Translations under genes and position numbers: made by a program
The notes under the pieces: model-generated
What the model saw: only the letters and a program-made list of their open reading frames with translations
Database searches by the model: none
Told to the model about the DNA's origin: nothing
Shown: positions 10,669 to 19,234 of the stretch, piece after piece
Numbering within the stretch: position 1 is the first letter of the stretch
How the letters are laid out: each line of letters starts with the position of its first letter
Source of the DNA: Rhizobiales bacterium TNE-4
GTDB taxonomy: Bacteria > Pseudomonadota > Alphaproteobacteria > Rhizobiales > Beijerinckiaceae
DNA: 64,000 bases
Reading direction: 5' to 3'
Assembly: GCA_019083985.1 (NCBI GenBank)
Contig: JAHRCV010000002.1
Coordinates: forward strand, 124,001-188,000

Positions 10669-12069
10669 TCACGCCTCCCCACCCGTCTGTGGGTTTTCAA
10701 ATCTGTCTTTGATGGCTCGCACGATCTGGCTCATGCGGCTGCTGTTAGAACCTTTGATCGTGATGACGTCGCCATCAGCGAGCGCATCAAGCACGTGCGG
10801 CATCAAGGCGGCAGCATCGGGCGCCCACGCACCGCGGCGATCGTCAGGCAAAGCATCGAACATATGCTTCATGCGTGCACCTGCCGCATAAACCCGATCA
10901 ATGCCGTGCTGTGCAATCTCAGATGCAAGGTCACGATGCATCGCGATTTCGTCTGGGCCCAATTCCAGCATGTCGCCCAAGGCGACGATTTTGCGTTTGG
11001 CTGTCCTGATGCTGCCAAGCACTGAGAAGGCCGCCCGCATTGATGCCGGATTGGCGTTGTAACTTTCGTCGATCAGCGTGATGCCACCAAGCGGAACACG
11101 TTGCCCCCGCCCCGAAGGTGGCGTAACAGCCGCAAAATCAACAGCCGCTTGGTTCACATCAGCGCCGAGTGCATCAATCGCAGCAAGGACCGCAAGGCCA
11201 TTCAGCGCGGTATGGTGACCAGGACTGCCGAAGCGAACGGATAATTCCTGCCCGCCCATCGCAACGCGCGCATCCGAGCCGGCTTCATCAAGATTGACGC
11301 TGAGAAGTCTTGGGTCGGCCTGCGGCGTTTCACCAAACCGCAGAATACGTGCCGCATGATTGCGCTTTGCATGGCCAGCCAAGCGTTCAACAAAGGCTGA
11401 ATCGGCAGGGATGATGGCCGTGCCATGGTCTTGCAACCCGTCGAAAATCTCGCCCTTCGCATCGGCAATGGCCTCAAGCGAACCGAGATTTTCCAGATGC
11501 ACTGGTGCAATGGCCGTGATCACCGCCACATGAGGCCGGACCATTTTCGTAAGAGGCGTGATTTCGTTTGCGTGGTTCATGCCAATTTCAAAAATGCCGA
11601 ATTGCGTATCGGCCGGCATGCGCGCGAGCGTGAGCGGCACACCCCAATGATTATTATACGATGCAACAGAAGCATGCGTCCGGCCCTGCCGCGATAACAG
11701 CGCCTTCAACGCTTCCTTGGTTCCGGTTTTTCCGACTGATCCTGTAACAGCCACAATCCGTGCCTGCACACGCTGACGCGCGGCAAGCCCTAAAGCGACG
11801 AGCGCACCCAAGACATCATCAACACCATAGAGCGTGCCTTGACCTTCAAACTCCGCCATGCGGGATCGCAGCACCACGGCACCCGCCGCGCCCTTGGCCA
11901 AAGCCACACTGACGAAATCATGTCCGTCACGCACATCTTTCAGCGCAAAAAACAGATCGCCTTGTTCCAGCGTCCGTGTGTCGATTGAAATGCCAGAAAT
12001 TGGCAAAGGCGCGCCGCTCACCGTCGCACCCATGGCCTGGGCAGCATCTTGAGGGGTCCAAAGCGTCAC
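10669..12069 (-). CDS. murF: UDP-MurNAc-tripeptide--D-Ala-D-Ala ligase MurF
   Basis: Adds the D-Ala-D-Ala dipeptide made by Ddl, completing the UDP-MurNAc-pentapeptide. The 466-residue product has the P-loop [10 protein letters not shown] at 110-119, where a glycine replaces the second threonine of the usual [20 protein letters not shown] and [11 protein letters not shown] are typical of MurF. Its start overlaps the murE stop by 4 bases. The P-loop variant leaves the phosphate-binding GK(T) intact, so activity is expected. Confidence 0.97.
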   Translation of the reverse strand: MTLWTPQDAAQAMGATVSGAPLPISGISIDTRTLEQGDLFFALKDVRDGHDFVSVALAKGAAGAVVLRSRMAEFEGQGTLYGVDDVLGALVALGLAARQRVQARIVAVTGSVGKTGTKEALKALLSRQGRTHASVASYNNHWGVPLTLARMPADTQFGIFEIGMNHANEITPLTKMVRPHVAVITAIAPVHLENLGSLEAIADAKGEIFDGLQDHGTAIIPADSAFVERLAGHAKRNHAARILRFGETPQADPRLLSVNLDEAGSDARVAMGGQELSVRFGSPGHHTALNGLAVLAAIDALGADVNQAAVDFAAVTPPSGRGQRVPLGGITLIDESYNANPASMRAAFSVLGSIRTAKRKIVALGDMLELGPDEIAMHRDLASEIAQHGIDRVYAAGARMKHMFDALPDDRRGAWAPDAAALMPHVLDALADGDVITIKGSNSSRMSQIVRAIKDRFENPQTGGEA

Positions 12070-13511
12070 GCGCGCATCTCCCGTTCCGCAAGTGCCGCAG
12101 ACAAAACCGCCGAATCAGAGAAGGGCAAGGTTTTTTCGCCAATGATCTGCCCGGTCTCATGGCCTTTACCGGCCACAATCAGAACATCGCCCGGCATCAA
12201 CATGGCAACAGCCTTCTGAATGGCCTCAGCCCGATCGCCGATCTCATGCGCGCCGGGTGCGGCAGCCAGAATAGCCTTACGGATCGCCGCCGGATTTTCG
12301 CTGCGCGGATTATCATCCGTCACGATCACGATATCGGCCTTCCGCACGGCGATCTCGCCCATGAGGGGCCTTTTGCCAGCGTCGCGATCCCCGCCACAGC
12401 CAAACACGCAAATCAGGCGGCCTGTCGCATAAGGCCGCAGCGCATCAAGCGCGTGCGCAAGCGCTTCCGGCTTATGCGCGTAATCGACAAGGGCCAGCGC
12501 GCCTGTGAGGTGCCCAACAGGCTCAAGCCGACCGGGTACGCCCTTCAATGCTTCGATGGCTGCAAACACGCGCGCTTCATCTTCGCCGCTCGCCAAAACG
12601 AGACCCGCCGCGACCAGTGCATTCGCGGCCTGAAAATCACCCGCCAAAGGCAGGCGCACGCGATACGAACCCGACGCGGTTTGAACCGTCAGGATCTGCG
12701 CAAAACCTTCGCGCACTAAAGAGACGAGACGGATTGTTTCGCCTTGCGCGCCAACGCTGATGACAGGATGGCCGCTCTGCCGGGCGACATCCATCGCACG
12801 CGCCGACCATTCATCATCAGCATAGATAATGGCGGGCATGCCCTGCGGCAGAAGGTGCCGGAAAAGGCGCATCTTCGCGCCGAAATAATCATCCATGGAC
12901 GGATGATAATCAAGGTGATCACGTCCGAGATTGGTGAAAGCGGCCGCCTGCAAGCGCACACCATCAAGCCTATGTTGATCAAGCCCGTGCGAAGAGGCTT
13001 CCATCACCGCGTAATCGATGCCATCGCGCGCCAAATCATCCAGCATGCGATGCAGCGAGACAGGATCCGGCGTGGTAAGTGAACCATAATCGGCTTCCCC
13101 ACGTGCAATGACACCAATTGTGCCAAGGCTCGCAGCATCATGGCCGCAGAATTCGAAAATCTGCCGCGTGAAATCAGCGACTGAACTTTTACCGCTCGTT
13201 CCGGTCACCGCCACCATTGTGGCCGGTTGGCGTGGATAAAAGCGTGCGGCGGCCAACGCCACCGCTTGGCGCGCATTCGCAACAAGGACGAGCGCGACAT
13301 GCGGATGCGACCATTGATCGGGATGACGCTCGGTGACGATAGCGACCGCCCCTTGTGCAATGGCTTTCGCGATGAAAGCGTTGCCATCAGTTTTTGCGCC
13401 TGACAGCGCAAAGAAAACGAAGCCGGGCACAACGGCCCGGCTGTCGAGAGCCACTCCGGCAATGGCGCGCGCATCATCTGTCGCGCCGGGCAGGAGATCG
13501 CACAATCTCAC
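12066..13511 (-). CDS. murE: UDP-MurNAc-L-Ala-D-Glu--meso-diaminopimelate ligase MurE
   Basis: Adds the third stem-peptide residue. The C-terminal DDNPRSENP contains the DNPR motif that selects meso-diaminopimelate over lysine. The P-loop TGTSGKSSV lies near residue 103. SHGLDQHRLDGV and NLGRDHLDYHPSMDDYF are conserved in the family. The frame is open from an ATG at 13526. A GTG at 13511 overlaps the ftsI stop as GTGA, matching the coupling pattern, and gives an N-terminus VRLCDLLPG as in many MurE. It is used here, but 13526 is possible. Confidence 0.95.
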   Translation of the reverse strand: MRLCDLLPGATDDARAIAGVALDSRAVVPGFVFFALSGAKTDGNAFIAKAIAQGAVAIVTERHPDQWSHPHVALVLVANARQAVALAAARFYPRQPATMVAVTGTSGKSSVADFTRQIFEFCGHDAASLGTIGVIARGEADYGSLTTPDPVSLHRMLDDLARDGIDYAVMEASSHGLDQHRLDGVRLQAAAFTNLGRDHLDYHPSMDDYFGAKMRLFRHLLPQGMPAIIYADDEWSARAMDVARQSGHPVISVGAQGETIRLVSLVREGFAQILTVQTASGSYRVRLPLAGDFQAANALVAAGLVLASGEDEARVFAAIEALKGVPGRLEPVGHLTGALALVDYAHKPEALAHALDALRPYATGRLICVFGCGGDRDAGKRPLMGEIAVRKADIVIVTDDNPRSENPAAIRKAILAAAPGAHEIGDRAEAIQKAVAMLMPGDVLIVAGKGHETGQIIGEKTLPFSDSAVLSAALAEREMRA

Positions 13512-15268
13512 GGCTTGCTGCCCCACGCATTCATCTTCGCCATCACGGGGAAAGGCTGCTCCGGCGGATCGAAGCGCGGCGGCAAACCTAAGAGTGGTCC
13601 GACGCGTTCAATCACCTTGCCGGTGATGGGCCCCGCATTCCACCCGGCCGTTGCGAAACCATATGTTTCCGGCAAGGCCTGAGGCTCATCGAGCAGCGTA
13701 ACGAACAGATAACGCGGCTTATCAGACGGGACGATCGCCATGAAGGTGGTGAACAGCTTGTTCTTGGCATAGCGGCCGCCGATCACTTTTTCGGCCGTTC
13801 CGGTTTTTCCGCCTACGAAATAGCCGGGAACAGCCGATTTCGCTGCAGAGCCTTTGGTTCCATTCAGGCGCATCACATAGCGCAGTGCTTCGCTAGTTTC
13901 TGGCTTGATCACACGCGGTGCTTGATCACGCCGATCGCCATCCTGTTTGAGGAAGGACGGCGTGATGAGATAGCCACCATTCACCAAAGCACCGACCGCC
14001 ATCGAGGCCTGCAAGGGTGCCACAGCCAAACCGTGGCCAAACGCGATGGTCATCGTGTTCAATTCGCCCCAGCGGCCCGGCACAATGGGTTCAGCATTTT
14101 CTGGCAATTCGGTGCGTAGCCGATCGAGCTGGCCCATCTTGCGCAAGAAGGATTTATGATTTTCGACGCCGACACCCAGCGCCATTTTTGCAGTACCGAT
14201 GTTTGAAGAGTGAATGAATACTTCCGGCACGGTCATCACGCGGTTTTGTGCGTGATAATCGCCAATCTTGAAGCGGCCATAGCGCAAGGCAGAGCGCGCA
14301 TCGAGTTGCGAATTGATATTGAACTTGCCGCTATCGAGCGCCATGGCCGTCGTCAGCGCCTTGAACGTCGAACCCATTTCATAAACACCAACCGCGAGAC
14401 GGTTGATATGGTTGGGATCGAGCGCATCAGCAGGATTGTTGGGATTGAAATCCGGCAGTGAGGCCAAGGCCACCACTTCGCCTGTATTCACATCCAGTAT
14501 GAGTCCTGCTGCCGCCTTCGCCTTGAACTTCTCCATGCCCTTGAACAATTCATCGCGCAAGGCGTGCTGCACGTTGAGATCAATGGAGAGCGCAATGGGC
14601 TTGATGTCGGAAGGTTGCCGCGCAAAACCAAGGCTATTGATTTCGGCAAGCCCGAGGCCATCGATATACTTCTCGATCCCTGCAATGCCGATATTGTCGA
14701 TATTCACTGAGCCGAGAATGTGCGCTGCGGCCACACCGTTCGGATAAATGCGTTTATGCTCAGGCTGGAAACCAATCCCCGGCAAGCCAAGGCGATGAAT
14801 TTCCTGCTGTTGCTTCGGCGTGATTTCACGCTTGATCCAGACGAACCCGTTCTTCTTACCGAGCTTTTCGCGCAATTCGCGCGCATTCAGCTCTGGCAGA
14901 ACGGCCGTCAATAATTCGGTCGCCTCATCCTTGTCGATGATACGGCGGGGTTCGGCAAACACCGAGACAGTCTTCACATCGGTCGCCAGGACCACGCCAT
15001 TGCGATCGACAATATCAGGCCGCACCGCGGCGACCGATTCTTGGGTATGGGCACGGACCGCTTGCCCCTCATTCGGCTTCAAGCCGAGATGAACAAGGCG
15101 CGCACCAATCACACCATAAATCAGCAAAAAGCAGAAGCCGACGAACACAACGCGGCCACCGCTTTTGTCGATCCGCATTTTGAACAGGGAAACCACGGCG
15201 CTGCCCATACGCCGAAAAATGCCGCGGCGCGGCCGATCATCTGCGCTGAGATCGTGCGGTTCGCTCAT
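13508..15268 (-). CDS. ftsI: Septal peptidoglycan transpeptidase FtsI (PBP3)
   Basis: Monofunctional class B penicillin-binding protein that crosslinks septal peptidoglycan with FtsW. The 586-residue product has one N-terminal membrane helix near 38-57, a pedestal domain with DIVDRNGVVLATD, and a transpeptidase domain with SxxK at 300-303 (STFK), SSN at 354-356, and GGKTGTAEK near 490. Its start overlaps the ftsL stop by 4 bases. Length and motifs are complete. Confidence 0.98.
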   Translation of the reverse strand: MSEPHDLSADDRPRRGIFRRMGSAVVSLFKMRIDKSGGRVVFVGFCFLLIYGVIGARLVHLGLKPNEGQAVRAHTQESVAAVRPDIVDRNGVVLATDVKTVSVFAEPRRIIDKDEATELLTAVLPELNARELREKLGKKNGFVWIKREITPKQQQEIHRLGLPGIGFQPEHKRIYPNGVAAAHILGSVNIDNIGIAGIEKYIDGLGLAEINSLGFARQPSDIKPIALSIDLNVQHALRDELFKGMEKFKAKAAAGLILDVNTGEVVALASLPDFNPNNPADALDPNHINRLAVGVYEMGSTFKALTTAMALDSGKFNINSQLDARSALRYGRFKIGDYHAQNRVMTVPEVFIHSSNIGTAKMALGVGVENHKSFLRKMGQLDRLRTELPENAEPIVPGRWGELNTMTIAFGHGLAVAPLQASMAVGALVNGGYLITPSFLKQDGDRRDQAPRVIKPETSEALRYVMRLNGTKGSAAKSAVPGYFVGGKTGTAEKVIGGRYAKNKLFTTFMAIVPSDKPRYLFVTLLDEPQALPETYGFATAGWNAGPITGKVIERVGPLLGLPPRFDPPEQPFPVMAKMNAWGSKP

Positions 15269-15663
15269 GGCTGTTTCTCTTGCGGTTTCTTCGGCTGCGG
15301 CTTGGCGTCAGGCTTTTTCACGATTGCCGCCGTCGTATCGATATTGCTCAACGCTTCGATCTTGGCACCGATCGCGTCACCTTGGTCCTTGCGCGCCGGC
15401 ACATCTTGCCAACGCACGATGCGCTGCACACCAAGGGGCACAAGGTCGGTATGTGTTTCCGTCAGGGATTGCACACGGTCGGGCTTGTTCAGGAACTGCC
15501 ATTCCGCACGCAACGTATTGATCGCATCCTGCTCGCGCATAATGCGGTTCTTCATTTTAGCGACCTGTTCGGAGAAATAGATCGTGTCGTATTTCACCCG
15601 ATAGGCGAACAGCGCCGAACCAATCAATGCCGCAATCGAAACCAGCGTGAGAAAGCGGATCAT
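15265..15663 (-). CDS. ftsL: Cell division protein FtsL
   Basis: Small bitopic divisome protein that links FtsQ/FtsB to FtsWI. The 132-residue product has an N-terminal membrane helix ([18 protein letters not shown], residues 4-21) and then a predicted coiled coil ([21 protein letters not shown]) with conserved [18 protein letters not shown] lysine- and proline-rich tail ends the protein. The family is weakly conserved, so the call rests on this layout together with the position between rsmH and ftsI. It has 4-base overlaps on both sides. Confidence 0.9.
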   Translation of the reverse strand: MIRFLTLVSIAALIGSALFAYRVKYDTIYFSEQVAKMKNRIMREQDAINTLRAEWQFLNKPDRVQSLTETHTDLVPLGVQRIVRWQDVPARKDQGDAIGAKIEALSNIDTTAAIVKKPDAKPQPKKPQEKQP

Positions 15664-16655
15664 GCGGCGTCTCCTCGCGCAGGTGCGTCGGTACGTTCGG
15701 CGACGCGCAATTTTGCGGAGCGTGCCCGCGGATTACGGCGGCATTCCTCGTCGTCAGCCACCACCGGTTTACGGCCAATCAGCGTAAATGTGGCGGTGCT
15801 CCGCACTTCTTCAGGCGCATGACGCGATGGAGCCGCAGCCCGGCCCGCGCGCTCAGTTAAAAAGCGTTTCACGATGCGGTCTTCAAGCGAATGGAATGTG
15901 ACAATGGCGAGCCGTCCACCTGGCGCGAGCAATGCCTCGGCAGCATCGAGGGCGCGCTCAAGTTCACCAAGCTCGTCATTCACCGCAATGCGCAGCGCCT
16001 GAAAAGTTCGCGTCGCAGGATGAATATCATCAGGCGCAGAACGCACCACACGGCCAACGAGATCGGCCAATGTCTTCGTGCGTGTGATGGGCGCTTCGCG
16101 GCGCGCGGCCACAATGGCACGCGCAATCGCACGCGAACGGCGCTCTTCGCCATAGAGATAAATCAGATTGGCGAGTTTCTCTTCCGGCAATTGATTGACA
16201 AGATCAGCCGCGCTTTCGCCCGCCTGTTCCATCCGCATGTCGAGCGGACCGTCAAAGCGGAACGAGAAGCCACGCTCTGCCTCGTCGATCTGCATGGAGG
16301 ACACGCCGATGTCGAGCGTCACACCTTGGCAGGGCGAAAAACCGAAAGCGGCTGCGAGCTTGCCCATTGCCGAAAAACGGCCTTCGCACAGCGTTAAACG
16401 TCCCGCGAAATGGTCGACCAGCGCATAGCCGCGCGCAATCGCATCGGGATCGCGATCGATCGCCAAGACACGCACGCCCGGCGCTGCATCGAGAATGGCT
16501 TTGGAATAACCGCCTGCGCCAAATGTGCCATCGATGTAGCGGCCGTCGCGTTTGATGGCGAGGCCATCAATGACATCCCGAAGCAGCACGGGAATGTGGG
16601 GGACCGGTCCGCCAGGAGCGGCGCCGGTTGTGCCGTCGCCGCGGCCCCTCCTCAT
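15660..16655 (-). CDS. rsmH: 16S rRNA (cytosine(1402)-N4)-methyltransferase RsmH
   Basis: SAM-dependent enzyme that N4-methylates C1402 in the ribosomal P site. [13 protein letters not shown], then [14 protein letters not shown] (SAM loop), [22 protein letters not shown] and the C-terminal [12 protein letters not shown] are all RsmH hallmarks. The same frame stays open to 17276 across mraZ, but this upstream stretch lacks RsmH similarity. The ATG at 16655 overlaps the mraZ stop as ATGA and gives 331 residues, the normal length. Confidence 0.97.
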   Translation of the reverse strand: MRRGRGDGTTGAAPGGPVPHIPVLLRDVIDGLAIKRDGRYIDGTFGAGGYSKAILDAAPGVRVLAIDRDPDAIARGYALVDHFAGRLTLCEGRFSAMGKLAAAFGFSPCQGVTLDIGVSSMQIDEAERGFSFRFDGPLDMRMEQAGESAADLVNQLPEEKLANLIYLYGEERRSRAIARAIVAARREAPITRTKTLADLVGRVVRSAPDDIHPATRTFQALRIAVNDELGELERALDAAEALLAPGGRLAIVTFHSLEDRIVKRFLTERAGRAAAPSRHAPEEVRSTATFTLIGRKPVVADDEECRRNPRARSAKLRVAERTDAPARGDAA

Positions 16656-17131
16656 TCCCGCGCTCCTTGGGTGAGGCTGGGCCGCGTCAACACACCCAGC
16701 TCTTTCTTGAGGGCCTTCACCTTTGCGCGCGCATCCGACAAATGCGCCGTAAAACGCTCCGGCTCCCAAATCTGAAATTTGTGACCAAGACCAACGAACG
16801 TCACCGCGTCGCGAATGCCCGCATGCGCCTTCAGCGCGTCGGTCAGCATCACGCGCCCCTCGGTATCCACTTTGAGGATTTCGGACATTCCGTAGAGCGC
16901 TGTCGAGAAATGATCCCGCTCGTCCGAGAAGGGCGCGAGTTGTCCAATCAACCGGTCGATTTCGGTCAGCAGCCCATGGCCGCCTGCATCGAGCGCGTGC
17001 GCTTCGAGCGAGGGGTGAAGATAGAGCCCATCGAAACCGTCGCGCGCCAGCACGGCTCGAAACGGCGCAGGGATGGAGACCCGCCCCTTCGCGTCGAGCC
17101 GGAACCCATAGCTGGAAACAAAACGCTCCAT
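16652..17131 (-). CDS. mraZ: Transcriptional regulator MraZ
   Basis: First gene of the dcw cluster. MraZ is an AbrB-fold DNA-binding protein that represses its own promoter and so adjusts the cluster. Two swapped-hairpin repeats are visible: [14 protein letters not shown] near the N-terminus and [19 protein letters not shown] in the second half. The frame is open from 17221. The ATG at 17131 ([10 protein letters not shown], 159 residues) puts the first repeat at the usual distance, while the ATG at 17152 adds seven residues. A repeat array about 125 nt upstream is a likely target. Confidence 0.93.
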   Translation of the reverse strand: MERFVSSYGFRLDAKGRVSIPAPFRAVLARDGFDGLYLHPSLEAHALDAGGHGLLTEIDRLIGQLAPFSDERDHFSTALYGMSEILKVDTEGRVMLTDALKAHAGIRDAVTFVGLGHKFQIWEPERFTAHLSDARAKVKALKKELGVLTRPSLTQGARE

Positions 17132-17256
17132 TCCGATCCCACTGCGCGCCATGCCCGGCCGTTTCTGCGGCCCATCCCGCGCGCAGAGCACGCCCAAGCT
17201 TCGCCAAGCCGCGCGGTTCACACGCGCCGCCGAAGCCCGCCATCTGCCTGCCTCTC

Positions 17257-17290
17257 GGGATGATTTGGGATACCATGGGATACTATGGTC
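17257..17290 (-). promoter_or_regulatory. Candidate MraZ operator: GGGAT repeats with 10-bp period
   Basis: On the plus strand GGGAT occurs at 17257, 17267 and 17277, and a degenerate GGTCG at 17287. Each copy is separated by exactly five bases. MraZ is known to bind TGGGN-type direct repeats with 5-nt spacers near the mra promoter. Placement just upstream of mraZ supports the same role. The G-rich strand is the one opposite to mraZ. The call is inferred from spacing and context. Confidence 0.6.
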
Positions 17291-17370
17291 GTCAATGGAC
17301 GCAACGCGCTGTTAAGCATGTTGCATCAAACAGGACCCGCCTTAACAAAGGGTTGCGGAATTCGGGCAGG

Positions 17371-17419
17371 AACAAGGAAAAGGCGAGGAATCGACCCGTT
17401 CAGGGTCAGCTGCCTCGCC
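17371..17419 (-). terminator. Rho-independent terminator of rnpB
   Basis: On the minus strand a stem GGCGAGG / CCTCGCC (17382-17388 with 17413-17419) encloses an inner stem around GACCC/GGGTC and is followed by TTTTCCTTGTT. It lies about 25 nt after the 3' end of the RNase P RNA and before the mra promoter region, so it should insulate the dcw operon from rnpB transcription. Confidence 0.8.
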
Positions 17420-17442
17420 CCATCTGATGGATATGGAGATGA

Positions 17443-17846
17443 TAAGTGCCAGCCGGCCTGTAAGCCGGGTTCTGTAGGGCGCAGGTCTCCCCGCGCGTGA
17501 CGGCCATTCCTCTGGGACGGCCGTTACCGGCCGCCTCTAGCAACCAACCCGGACGACCGGACTGGAAACGGTCCTGGGGCTTGCGCCCCTGTCGTCCCTA
17601 TTCGGTTTTGCTCCCGGTGGGGTTTGCCCTGCCGCGTCCGTTACCGTGCGCGCGGTGCGCTCTTACCGCACCTTTTCACCCTTGCCAGTGAGCCCGAAGG
17701 CTCGCCTGGCGGTTCGTTTTCTGTGGCACTGTCCCTGGGGTCGCCCCCGCCGGACGTTATCCGGCACCGTGTTTCCGTGGAGCCCGGACTTTCCTCAATC
17801 CCGAAGGATCGCGGCCGTCCGGCCGACTGGCGGCATCACCTCTAGG
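17443..17846 (-). ncRNA. rnpB: RNase P RNA (class A)
   Basis: Catalytic RNA that removes 5' leaders from pre-tRNAs. On the minus strand the universally conserved 5' core GAGGAAAGTCCGGGCTCC is present (complement of 17779-17796). The P4-partner 3' core is seen as ACAGAACCCGGCTTACAG near 17455-17477. Between them lie GGGTGAAAAGGTGCGGTAAGA and AAACCCCACC blocks typical of alphaproteobacterial rnpB. Length of about 400 nt is normal. Exact ends are estimated. It begins only about 5 nt after the stop of the upstream lytic transglycosylase gene. Confidence 0.95.
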
Positions 17847-17850
17847 CCGC

Positions 17851-18453
17851 TCAGCCCCGTTGGGCAAGAACAGTACGGACCTTGGCGCAATAGGCCTTGC
17901 CGGCGGGCCCCATCTTCTCGACGCGATGACCACCCTGATAGCGCGCCAGCGTCATGCAGGTGTCGCCCTGGGAAAGGCGATAGGCGTGGGCGAGGTATTT
18001 CGCACCCCAATGGAGATTGGTATCGGGCCGGGCGAGCGCTGCCGCGTCGCCGGTAAAGCCGATCCCACGCGCTGTGGCGAGCTTGATCTGCATGAGGCCA
18101 ATGGCCCCTGCATTGCGGACATTCGGGTTGAACCGGCTCTCAATGTGAACAACCGCTTCGAGCAAGGCCGGTGGGATCTGGTGATCCTGCGCCGCCTTTT
18201 CGATCAGGGGCAGAACCTTGTCGCGCGCCGTTGCTGTCGCCCGTTCAGCCGGGGCCAGCGAAGCGGTCGTTTCTGGATCTTGTGTCGGCGCTGTGGGCAC
18301 AGGCGCAGCCGATGCGCTCTCTTCCGGCTGCTCGGTATAGGCCCGCAGCGTCGCCAAAGGGCTCGCTTCATCTTCGGCCTTGGCAGCCGGGGCAAGGAGT
18401 GCCGCGCATAAAAAAGCGAGAAGCGGCAGGCGAGTTGGGAAAGAGTTTCTCAT
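17851..18453 (-). CDS. Lytic transglycosylase (SLT domain), secreted
   Basis: Periplasmic or surface enzyme that cleaves glycan strands to 1,6-anhydroMurNAc ends. From the ATG at 18453 the product starts with a Sec signal peptide (MRNSFPTRLPLLAFLCAALL, then APAAKA), then a Pro/Thr/Ala-rich linker to about residue 75. The family 1 SLT domain follows: VVHIESRFNPN holds the catalytic glutamate, GAIGLMQIKLATARGIG and NLHWGAKYLAHAY follow, and ARYQGG is the closing motif. The frame is open from 18495, but a signal peptide start at 18453 is more natural. Its small size suggests a specialised hydrolase; the target process is unknown. Confidence 0.88.
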   Translation of the reverse strand: MRNSFPTRLPLLAFLCAALLAPAAKAEDEASPLATLRAYTEQPEESASAAPVPTAPTQDPETTASLAPAERATATARDKVLPLIEKAAQDHQIPPALLEAVVHIESRFNPNVRNAGAIGLMQIKLATARGIGFTGDAAALARPDTNLHWGAKYLAHAYRLSQGDTCMTLARYQGGHRVEKMGPAGKAYCAKVRTVLAQRG

Positions 18454-18512
18454 TGTTTTGGACCTCATCGGGGCGAGCGGGCCAGCGCTCGACAATCAAG
18501 AATTTCTGAGAA

Positions 18513-18550
18513 CATCCTGAGATTCACCAACCCCCCGTTGGTTCAGGATG
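18513..18550. repeat. Long bulged hairpin upstream of the lytic transglycosylase
   Basis: CATCCTGA (18513-18520) pairs with TCAGGATG (18543-18550). After a 5-base bulge, ACCAAC (18526-18531) pairs with GTTGGT (18537-18542) around a CCCCC loop. That is 14 base pairs in all, 60 nt upstream of the transglycosylase start. No U-tract follows on either strand, so a terminator is unlikely; a leader structure or protein site is possible. Confidence 0.5.
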
Positions 18551-18722
18551 CAGCATTGTTCAGATCAAGCTTTCCTTTTCGATCGTATAGCGATGAGCAA
18601 TACATAGCTTCAAATGTGGCAAACGCAAGGCCAAGCAAGTATAGCTAATCATGATACATTATTATTCAATTTTAATACTTTTTTAATGAACGTATATTTG
18701 ATTTATAAGTTGATAATACGCT

Positions 18723-18745
18723 GAATACTTGTGGCTCAAGTATTC
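18723..18745. repeat. Perfect 9-bp inverted repeat
   Basis: GAATACTTG (18723-18731) and CAAGTATTC (18737-18745) are exact reverse complements around a 5-base spacer. It lies about 95 nt upstream of the lipoprotein start and upstream of a promoter-like sequence, which would suit an operator. Confidence 0.5.
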
Positions 18746-18781
18746 GCTGCAATGCAACACAGCATTGGGGACTGCCCTCAA

Positions 18782-18810
18782 TTGCCGGTAGGGTAGCGTC
18801 GCGTTAAAGT
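18782..18810 (+). promoter_or_regulatory. Promoter-like sequence for the glycine-zipper lipoprotein
   Basis: TTGCCG (18782-18787) and TAAAGT (18805-18810) are spaced by 17 bases and lie about 30 nt upstream of the lipoprotein ATG. Matches to the sigma-70 consensus are partial. Confidence 0.35.
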
Positions 18811-18839
18811 ATGCTCAGCGAATTGAGGGAGTGAGTTCG

Positions 18840-19115
18840 ATGAAAAAGATTCTCGTCGTCGCGCTGGCGGCTTTGGCGCTCGGCGCCTGTACGCCGCGCG
18901 AAGAACGGGCCGCTGCCGGTGCCGGTCTCGGCGGGCTTGGCGGAGCGGTCATCGGCGGTTTGGCTGCGGGTACGCCACAAGGTGCGCTCGCTGGTGCCGC
19001 AATCGGTGCCGTGGGTGGCGCCATTGTCGCGGACGTCACCCGTCCGAAAACGACCAAACGTTGCTGGTGGGACGCCAATGGCAACAAGGTCTGCAAATAC
19101 TACAACAATAACTGA
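18840..19115 (+). CDS. Small glycine-zipper lipoprotein
   Basis: A 91-residue protein with a lipoprotein signal MKKILVVALAALALGAC, where LGAC is the lipobox and Cys17 the acylation site. A glycine-zipper segment (GLGGLGGAVIGGLAAGTPQG...AAIGAVGGAIVAD) could insert into or pack at a membrane, as in other small outer-membrane lipoproteins. The tail is basic and aromatic (RCWWDANGNKVCKYYNNN) with two cysteines. A GTG at 18831 is in frame, but GAGGGA at 18825-18830 sits at proper distance only from the ATG at 18840. Function is not known. Confidence 0.85.
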   Translation: MKKILVVALAALALGACTPREERAAAGAGLGGLGGAVIGGLAAGTPQGALAGAAIGAVGGAIVADVTRPKTTKRCWWDANGNKVCKYYNNN

Positions 19116-19141
19116 GCGCGCTGACGCGAGCCGACAGGATC

Positions 19142-19167
19142 AGCCGGGCATCATGCCCGGCTTTTTC
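19142..19167 (+). terminator. Rho-independent terminator after the lipoprotein gene
   Basis: AGCCGGGCA (19142-19150) and TGCCCGGCT (19154-19162) form a stem with a 3-base loop followed by TTTT. It starts 26 nt after the lipoprotein stop. Confidence 0.85.
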
Positions 19168-19234
19168 ATGGGCACCCTGCCCCACACTTGGCTCCGCGCT
19201 TGACCGCGCCTCTCGCTCAGCCGCAGATCGCGGC

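Larger units (their letters stand above)
18496..18839. other. Gene-free AT-rich intergenic region
   Basis: This 344-base region separates the divergently read lytic transglycosylase and lipoprotein genes. It holds no convincing reading frame. Bases 18560-18760 are much richer in A+T than their surroundings. Two strong inverted repeats and one promoter-like sequence, listed separately, are the only structure I see. Confidence 0.6.

Noticed and set aside
16656-17276. Upstream extension of the rsmH frame by 207 codons
   Set aside because: It overlaps mraZ fully in another frame, lacks RsmH similarity, and would remove the ATGA junction seen elsewhere in the operon.
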